NCBI GenBank assembly: GCA_034359265.1
Contig: CP136898.1
Coordinates: forward strand, 35,239,501 to 35,303,500
Length of the DNA stretch: 64,000 nucleotides
Direction: 5' to 3'
From: Canna indica
Lineage: Eukaryota; Streptophyta; Magnoliopsida; Zingiberales; Cannaceae
Position 1 is the first letter of the stretch, and each line of letters starts with the position of its first letter. The notes beneath the pieces are model-generated. The model had not been told where the DNA came from and did not search any database. It saw only the letters and a program-made list of their open reading frames with translations. Positions 56,595 through 64,000 of this stretch are shown here, piece after piece. Made by a program: the position numbers and the translations under genes.

Positions 56595-58425
56595 ATGGAG
56601 CCGGCCAAGTCTCCCTCGAGTCCGCAGCGAAAACAATTTATGGGAATGGTTTACAAGAAAGCTACTTCTTCTCCGGATAAGGGCGTGTCATTTTCTAATC
56701 TCGAAGAAAAGGTTGTGACGTCTTCCGATCCGATGTCAAATGAGGAAGCCTCTTCTCCTCCTTCTCGTGGTCACCCAATCCAATTCAAGCTTGGCCATCA
56801 TCCTGCAGATCACCTTCCAAGAAAGGGTCGAGGTTACAATTTAATATTCATGATTTTCTACCTAGGGTTTCTATTCCTAACGGGGAGAATTCTCAAACTG
56901 AGAGTGGGGATTTGTATGACAATCATTACCAATTCATGCATTTGTTTTTTCAAGCTTACTCAGTTGAAACTACCTCAATTGATGTCCTTGTTTATGATTC
57001 CACTCCAGTCAAGACTGGTCCTTCTCTACTTTCTACATATTCTTTTCTGGAGGACCATCATCAGAACAGTCTTAAAGGACTTAGTGCCAAGTCCTTCTGC
57101 TAGTATTCCCCAGTTACAATTAAAGAAGAATTAGTTGAAACTGCGTGTATAGTACCTGAGAGTGATTCTACTCCAGTACTAGAGATCACGACAGTTACAA
57201 CTGTACCAGAAGCAGTTGAAACTGCTACTCCAATTTCTAAAGCAATTCTTGTTCCTGTACTTTAATATGAGATTGAACATCAAGCATTTGCTGAGGAAGT
57301 TGTCTAGCAAACTACTGAGAATGCTATTGAGTTGTAGAAGAATCCAAACACAACTCCTGTCAAGAAAGAAATCATTTAAATATGCCAAGAAGACTAAAAA
57401 GAAAATAATCAATAGCAAGCTTCACAAAGGACTACTTTCCGATAATCTCTACCATCCACAGTTTTCTTTGAAGTGCAAACCAATTATGAAAATTCTTGAT
57501 AAAATGAATTTATCTAGCTCTTTCATGATTGTTACTCCCTACTGCAAATTACATATCTTGAAGTTTTACTGCAATCTTGCTTAGGATATATCTGATCTTG
57601 AAAGCAGTCACTTTCAACAAGTATTTGTCATAGGAAACACAAATAATACTCTTTGTCCTGAGATCATTAATGAGTTTCTTATTTTTACTCCTTCTTCTAT
57701 TGATCTTATTGATGAATCTGATACTGATTTTCTAAAATCTATTGGGCCAAAGGTATCAAATGGTAAATATAGATTGGGCAGGTGGATATGATATCAAATC
57801 TTCTTCTTTGAATACTTTCTATGCAATGTTATTTCTAATTGCGAGGTATTTCTGGATCCCTACATGTCATATCACTTTTTTTAGTAGAGAAATAGTGATG
57901 TTGCTATTCAAGATAACCAATGGATACATTTTGGTCGAGGAAGTTTAATTTTTGAACAAATTACAACTCTCAGATTTAGATTGAATTCTAATTCCAAGAT
58001 GTTTTTGATCTTTCCAAACTTAATTTATAGAATTTTAGAAAGGCAAGCGTTCAAATGCTCATCTGAAGAGTTGCTTGAACCAGTTAGTTCATCCCCGAAG
58101 ATTCATCACAAACTTTTGAAGTGGGTGAGTACTCCTATGAAGTCTCAGCCTAGTTCCAGTTCAAAGAAGAAACCCTATGTTTCTTCAACTATTAAGTGAA
58201 CAGACTATTCTTGAGGAACTCTTTAATGTAAGGGAAACAATGTCTCTGCTTCAACAACCGTTTATTTCTATTGAGAAGAAAGTCATTGAGCACTTCACAA
58301 CAACTTCAACAAGTCATGTTTCTCCCTCCTCTAGTAGTCTTTCAGATTCTTCAAGCTCTTTGATTGATCTTGGTACTCTCACTACTTCTACTTTGGCTTA
58401 TTATGCCGAAAAGGGAGAAAAATAA
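56595..58425 (+). pseudogene. Third ORF (env-like / putative plant transposon protein domain), decayed
   Basis: A frame opening with MEPAKSPSSPQRKQFMGMVY has a Ser/Pro/Lys-rich N-terminal part, then continues in other frames after shifts near 56830 and 57140. Between 57400 and 58130 it carries pieces that resemble the 'putative plant transposon protein' domain found in third ORFs of plant retroelements: KLHKGLLSDNLYHPQF, PYCKLHILKFYCNL, PEIINEFLI, and LIYRILERQAFKCSSEE. It ends with a Ser-rich tail and LAYYAEKGEK before the stop at 58425. Many stops and shifts make it non-functional. Position downstream of pol matches the env-like ORF of Sireviruses; the function of that ORF is not established. 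Confidence 0.5.
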
Positions 58426-58589
58426 TACATCCAGTTACAATCTTATTTATCATGTCTATTCTTTGGTTGCAACTGTATTCTATTGTTGACACTTTAGCTT
58501 GTTTGTTTGTCTGTGTGACTTGGCTGATTGTAATATTTTGTCTAAGGCTGTGGATGAGCATATGACTATTGTGTTTTGTCAAATAAGCC

Positions 58590-58907
58590 AAAGGAGGAGA
58601 TTGTTAATGTTTGGCTTGTGTATTAGCTATATTTGGCAAAAGTATTTTCATATTGTTCTCAGTTGAAAAGACAGTTACAACTGCTTTTTTCTATGAGGAA
58701 TTCTATTAAAGCCTCAGTTGTAAAGACAATTACAACTACTCTAGTTGTTGTGCAGTTTATGCTGAAGCTTATGATACTCTATGTGATGTCTATTAACTCA
58801 GTTACAACTCATCTTGTTTGACGAGTTGCCTGAATGATGTGACTGAGATATACTTTGGATATTCTCTTGACAGCTTGTGTTTTGCCAAATAAGCCAAAGG
58901 GGGAGAT
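58590..58907 (+). repeat. Duplicated polypurine tract and LTR start
   Basis: A first tract, AAAGGAGGAGA (58590-58600), is followed by TGTTAATGTTTGGCTTG, a diverged copy of the LTR start. About 306 bp later the real tract, AAAGGGGGAGA (58896-58906), precedes the 3' LTR. The sequence before each tract is also shared ('aaataagccaaagg'). Confidence 0.85.
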
Positions 58908-61900
58908 TGTTGGTGTTTGACTTTTGTAGTGTTGGCTATATTTGACTAAAGTATTATAAGTTATTCTCAGTTAAATGAAAATAGTTACAATTGTGTGAGG
59001 ACAATTTTAACTACTCCTGCAAACTATGGATTTCAGGATAAGGATGTTGTGCAAATGATGACCTTTGATTTCTAGTATTAATGATGATTCTCTTTTATAT
59101 CTATGATATTTTTAATCATCTTTAATCATCTATTTATTGTGTGTTTTATGAATGGGTAGTGGAGTGGTCTTTAAAGATGATTCTCTTTTATATCTATGAT
59201 ATTTTGATGTTTCTAAGCATTACTCTTTGTACTTAATGGTCTATGCTTTATAGTGATTTATAGCTGCTTGTTTGGTTTGAACTGATTTTGTTAATGATCA
59301 GTGTTTAAGTCAGTATTTAGTCAGATTGGATGGTTATCTTGAAGTCTTTATGACTGAAGTCAATTATGAAAGAAATGAAGTGGTTTTTCTTGATGGGCTG
59401 GCGGTTTTTTCTTAAAGCTTTTATGGCCGAAATATTATGATATGTTATGGTTGTCTTTTGAGTTTGAAACTGTTAAAGTTAAGATCTTTTGTTAAGTGGA
59501 ATTTATGAAAGTTGGTTGGTCTTCTCTATTTATGAGGAAAGAGAAGATATGGATCTACAAATCTCCTACGTCAACACAGTCAGTTATAACTACTCGTTGG
59601 TCAATTACATCTACTCTTGTTGCAGTGAAGTCTATGCTATTGCGATGTTTATCTTGCTGCGATGTTGCTTGAATATTGTTGAGATTATTATTGATAGATA
59701 TAATATCCTGATGATATATATATTTTTGGTGGAGTTAATGTCGATTGATCATTTATGGTGACACTTGGATTTGATCATTTATGATGACTCTTGGACTTGG
59801 TCATTTATGATGATTAATAGAGTTTTGGTCATCATGGAGCTACTACTTTATGACCTTGGTCATTTACTTTGGTGGAGTTACGATCATCATGGAGCTTTAT
59901 GGTCTTAGTCATTCATTGGTGGAGTTAATGGTCATTTATGATGATTAATGGAGTTAGGAGTTTCCTTGAGTTTCTCTTATGGAGTAATAACTATATTTTT
60001 TGGGTTGTTTACTCTGCCTATAAAAGATGTGAGAGAATGTTTGAGAATACTCATCATCTTCTATTGATCTACTCCTATGGATCCACTCCTATGTGTGTAA
60101 ATTGTGTTGCTCGTTATTTTGAGGGATTGATGTTGGGTGAAATGGCCACACTAGAGGGGGGGCGAATAGTGTGTTATCTAAATGTTTCGCCTAATTTTGA
60201 TTTTAATCATTTTCTTAGATCACTTAGGCAATTCACGATTGAAAGACTAAATGTGGAAGCGATAAATGATAAAGCAATTAATACAAATAAGATATCAATA
60301 CAAACACAATGATTTATAGTGGTTCGGCCCCAATGCCTACTCCACTACCTAAGCACCCCGCTTAAGATTTCCAAACTAGTTTAACTAGATTAATTATTTC
60401 CCTTACACAGATGACTTTGACCCGGAGAGTCTCACTCTCAACCTAAGGCACTTCCACACCTGGAAGTCTACACATTCTTACCGATAGCACTCTTCCATCT
60501 CAACCCTAAGGGACAACTCAACTAATCCTAGTAAACTATGTTTACACAAGTGGCTTTACACCTTCTACACCAAGGTAACTACTTACACACAAGACCTAAC
60601 ACTAGGTCTTCTTACAAGCTCAAATACAATGAAGTGAAAACAAATTAAAAACAAGTCTATTATAAGAAGAGGAAGAAAAGAACTTATCACAATGTAAACA
60701 CCTCTTCTTTTCGAGCCTAGCACCCTTGATGAACCCTTTAATGAACAACTCTTTGAAGGTAAGGGATCAAGAGCTTGGTTTGAAGAATTTGATCAATGAA
60801 AAAGCTTGGAGGATGCTAGAGATTTCTCTTTGAAGGTTATTTGCACCACAAAATACTTGGGAGAGAGATTAAAGAAGTTGGGTGAGGGGTATTTATAACC
60901 CCTCAATGGAACGACTGCTCAACGGGTTTTTTTTCGCCCGTTGGACGCCGTTTGATCACTTGTCGGTCGATCATCAGTCGACCGACCGATCGACTACCCA
61001 GCGATCGCTGGCAATTCTTGCTTCTAGCGCTTTGTTCGATCGACCGGAGGGTCGACTAACGGAGTCGTGATTCTGCTCCTCTGCTATCCGATCGACCGAT
61101 CAGTCGATCGAAGCAGGCACTACTAGTTTTTGGCCTCGGTCGACCGAATTGGCTACTGCCAATTTTTAACACTATTCGATCGACCGACTGGCTGGAAAAT
61201 TTTCTTTTTGATCTTCTCGTTGCGCGCTTTGTTTCCTGATTCCGTTCTTCAGCGTGCTTCAACTTGAATGACTTTCCATTTTTTCTTTTGATTTGTCCAA
61301 GCCATCTCTGGTGCACGCATCGGTTTGTTTCAAGATCGATCGCAAGACGTGAAACTTGGCTTGTCATTTATCGATCCTGTGAGCTTCATACTTCAAGAAT
61401 TTTGTTAAATATATTTGGTTTGTTATCATCAAAATAGTCTTAAAGAGAATAGAGCATGAAGGAAGAAACCTTTAGCCAACAGTTGAGACCGCTGAGTGCA
61501 AAAAGGGCAACAATCTATCTTTCTCATCTTCTGAGTGAAGATGGTTTTGGGCTGTTAACTCACTACAACACAAGGATTATGGAGGACGGAACTCTATGGC
61601 TGGGATGTCATGGAGAGAAAAATTAGTATGTACTTGTAAAAGTAAATAGGTTTTTGTTATTTATAATTCACTGTAGTACTGGTAGTCAGATTTCGGGTGT
61701 GAAATCCTGAGAACTTACACTGTACTTATTGAGAGTGGATTGGGCATCTGTTCGGTGAGTGCCCCACATATTAGGTGATAAGTGTTGTCACTGAACTGCG
61801 TAAACAAATCATTATATTTGCGTACTTCCTTATGATTTTTGTTTTGGTTCTTAGTTTGCTACTCATAAGCAGTTGCAACTCCCCGTGCAACTATCCATTA

Positions 61901-61936
61901 ACAGAAGTTCCCTTAGAGACCTATACTATACTGTCA
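58908..61936 (+). repeat. 3' LTR of the copia element, interrupted
   Basis: This starts TGTTGGTGTTTGACTTTTG and ends ACTGTCA at 61936. It contains short duplications ('gatgattctcttttatatct' at about 59087 and 59180; 'tcatttatgatga' repeats at 59770-59945) and a family-A LTR at 60131-61481. Confidence 0.88.
60131..61481 (-). mobile_element. Solo LTR, family A, inside the 3' LTR
   Basis: It runs from TGTTGGGTGAAATGGCC to TTTAGCCAACA, 1351 bp. Flanks are ATTGA (60126-60130) and GTTGA (61482-61486), a target duplication with one change. It contains a palindrome block at 60960-61190, the hairpin (CAACGGG...CCCGTTG, 60920-60943) and the TATA complement (60890-60897). Confidence 0.85.
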
Positions 61937-61941
61937 AATAA

Positions 61942-63430
61942 AAGCACAAAGAATAAGCAAAACTATTGTATATATAAATAAACCTACAAAGGGGCAATAG
62001 CTAGAAACTTCACCAGAAGTAACAATCTATTGAAAACAACATATGACCCACGCGAGGACAAATACAAAATGATCAATTCCCAACATTCTCTAAAATGCTC
62101 TCAAGGGAAGTAAGACGAAGCTCTGGAGTAGTAGATGGCAATTCTTTCTCGGGGGAAGCAGGAATCTCCTACTATGACTCAGGATCTACTAGAACCTCAT
62201 TCTGTATTTCCTTGAAGCTGTCGACTCTAGAAAAATCAACACCATGAGCGAAAAATTGAGCATGCTCGATAGCTCTCCTAAAGCCCTCGTTATAAAGGGT
62301 CAAATCGACATCCCACCAACGGTCTGCCTCTATCTGTTGATATTCCTTTGCCTCAACTCGTTGTCAAGCAATCTCTGCCTTCGATGCCTTTAGTCGATCA
62401 GTATATTCGGCAATAGTAGGGCTCAAACGCTCGACCTCACGATCCTTCACTCTCTTGACCCTCGACAGTTCAAGATTCAACAGCTTCGCTTCCCACATAT
62501 ATGTCATAAACCTATCTAATTCAAGTTGCTCCACCCTGTTGACCATAGCCAAAAGTTGAGCCCATATCTCTAATCTTTTAGCTAAAGACATTGAGTACCC
62601 CAGCCAGTAAGAAAATCCCGTATATGGAACCAAGGCTAGTCGGTGGCCCAGTAATGAAGAATCTCCTGCAGACTCTACTCTCAATATAGGGGCATCCCTC
62701 TTTCCTGAGACCTCTCGGGGAATGAGGAATCTGGGTCCCCAGTCTATTCCCTAGAATAGAAGATAGGAATGAAGGTAATTGAATCAGAAGAACTAGATAG
62801 TTCCATTATACCCGACAACCGAGGGCTCAAAACTCCTGCACTTGGATTCTCCAAATTCTCCGTTGCGAGAAAATTCAAGGCTAGCAATGGCGACGGGTGG
62901 CTCGGCCCTGAGGGAGATTCACCCACCAACGATTTCTTCCCCCTACTAATGACAGGGGTACTATACCTTCTTCTCATGAAGCAGCCATGGAAAATCGTCT
63001 TGTCCAACATAGATGACACCTTCCCTGCAATTAAAACATATTATTGTCATAGAAGATAGCAAGAGCTACTCAGCAAATGTCTTTCAAGAAGACACCTACT
63101 GAAACCGGTGTCCCCTCCAATTCTCTCTTCAACATTTCCGTACAAGAAAAGGTTCAGAAGGACCACACCTAATCAAAAAGTGAACAATGTGGCTTTCCTT
63201 GGCCGAAAGTTCTCCCCCTTTCACATGACCAACGGACATGGGCTCTTTAGTCCAAGATAGAGGGAACATCTCCTTTCAGGAGATAGGGTCCAGATAAAAC
63301 GGGCACAAAAAAGATTTCGATTTCACCTTGAAGAAACACTCTTCAAAGTTCTGATGAGAACTCCGAAAAGAATTGAAGAGCCTCTTCCCAAATACATCAG
63401 AATCAGATAATGAGAGACACCGAATCGAAC
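61942..63430 (-). pseudogene. Decayed Ty3-like gag/plant retroelement protein remnant
   Basis: Minus-strand coding pieces run from about 63430 down to 62160: 'FKVKSKSFLCPFYLDPIS', a stop, 'MFPLSWTKEPMSVGHVKGG', a Ser/Pro-rich part (63019-62744), then 'LGYSMSLAKRLEIWAQLL' and a charged coiled coil (62684-62364), then 'RWWDVDLTLYNEGFRRAI'. This order (aromatic N-terminal domain, polar linker, coiled coil) resembles the N-terminal proteins of plant Ty3/gypsy-type elements. Several stops and shifts interrupt it. The family assignment is tentative. Confidence 0.45.
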
Positions 63431-63783
63431 CAAAAGACCTAAACCCTCAAGCATGAACAATTTTTATGAAGTATTTCGTATGAATTAGTTTACTATTTAA
63501 TCAAAAATCAAATTACTATTAAAATTATTCAAGAAAAATTAATATTATTTTCTATAACCAAATAAATATTCACTAGTTTTAACCAACCAAAAATTAGTGT
63601 TATTTTTATTAACCAGACGATTTTCAGAAAACTAGAAACTAATATCAAATTTTCGAAACTAAATTTTCAGTTTCACTAAAATCAAATGAAAAAAAAAATC
63701 GCTAACCAAACAAATGGGTGCTTTTGATGAATTTTTTTAATACTATTTGAAATTTGGAATTAAATATTTGAAAAGTAATAAAT
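63431..63783. other. AT-rich intergenic sequence
   Basis: No gene or structured repeat was recognised. Confidence 0.4.
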
Positions 63784-63897
63784 ACTAATTTGAAAATTAA
63801 AAATGAAAAATTGATGAATGAGAATGCAAAAATTAAGAGTGAGAACAAGGTTTTAAACTCTCAACTTATTGCTTTAAAGGATGTGATTTTAAAATAA
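63784..63897 (+). pseudogene. Copia gag coiled-coil fragment at the window edge
   Basis: A plus-strand open stretch encodes a Lys/Asn/Glu-rich coil (KIKNEKLMNENAKIKSENK) ending in TAA at 63895-63897. It is much like the coil of the gag at 10011-11462 and is in the opposite orientation to the other gag genes here. No flanking domains were seen. Confidence 0.5.
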
Positions 63898-64000
63898 ATT
63901 GACCACTAAAATAATTTATTTGTAAGATGATATTTCAATATTTCTTATTAAAAGGGTAGGAAGGAAATGGCTTTAACAAAGGTAATCATTTTCAAAGATC

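Larger units (their letters stand above)
52482..61936 (+). mobile_element. Full-length Ty1-copia derivative, TSD AATAA, pol largely deleted
   Basis: The 5' LTR begins TGTTGGTGTTTGG at 52482 and the 3' LTR ends ACTATACTGTCA at 61936. Both ends are flanked by AATAA (52477-52481, 61937-61941). It has a PBS at 55570 and polypurine tracts at 58590 and 58896. Only 3.3 kb of interior remains: a gag start, the last residues of RNase H, and a decayed third ORF. Each LTR carries a family-A LTR insertion at a different place. It is non-autonomous and old. Confidence 0.92.

Overview
The window is repeat-dominated nuclear DNA from a flowering plant. It holds layers of Ty1-copia (Sirevirus-like) and other LTR retrotransposons, CACTA (En/Spm) DNA transposons and tandem repeats. 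Only one intact host gene is visible: a GC-rich, intronless, CML42/43-type calmodulin-like gene on the minus strand at 12409-12981. A GC-rich compact gene in AT-rich surroundings would fit a monocot, but that is weak evidence and I do not name a species. No bacterial operon, CRISPR array, rRNA or tRNA gene was seen.

Layout. 1-2309: LTR-like sequence of a Ty3 Del/Tekay-like type, ending against the 3' tip of a CACTA element (2310-3177). 3993-12125: a minus-strand, gag-only, Sirevirus-like element. Its 3' LTR carries a nested solo LTR (4229-5751, target duplication CTTAG). 12409-12981: the CML gene. 13611-15088: an unassigned repeat. 15089-16295: an inverted family-A LTR, interrupted by a 5'-truncated CACTA element (16296 to about 20640, minus strand). 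20690-24368: a second gag-only element. 25578-37878: a 12.3-kb CACTA element with TSD ACT and both a TNP2-type and a TNPA/Transposase_24-type gene, each carrying a premature stop. 37955-39150: a long-inverted-repeat foldback element. 39367-49305: a third gag element whose gag is split by a 7.1-kb CACTA element (40826-47909, TSD AAA); that element contains a copia fragment and an exon of a U-box/ARM gene. 49306-52325: an 81-bp tandem array, a second Del-like LTR and a roughly 111-bp tandem array. 52482-61936: a full-length copia derivative (TSD AATAA) whose two LTRs were each hit by a family-A LTR. 61942-64000: relics of further gag genes.

How the parts relate. Seven copies of one LTR family (called family A here) recur at 3993, 4229, 11531, 15089, 53080, 60131 and, as a subfamily, at 23241 and 48061. 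They share a GTCGAC/CGATCG-palindrome block, a short hairpin next to the palindromes and a TATAAATA box. The gag-only elements appear to lack pol and would need enzymes supplied by relatives. The 25578-37878 CACTA element has the architecture of an autonomous element but is probably inactive as it stands. Nested insertions give a relative order: copia gag element, then CACTA at 40826; family-A LTR, then solo LTR at 4229; copia element at 52482, then LTRs at 53080 and 60131.

Nothing here is clearly a new biological system. The points most worth checking are the gene capture inside the 40826-47909 CACTA element, the compensating hairpin in family-A LTRs, the conserved hairpin downstream of gag in the pol-less elements, and the palindromic higher-order tandem array between the two CACTA genes. 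All family assignments were made by reading, without a database search.
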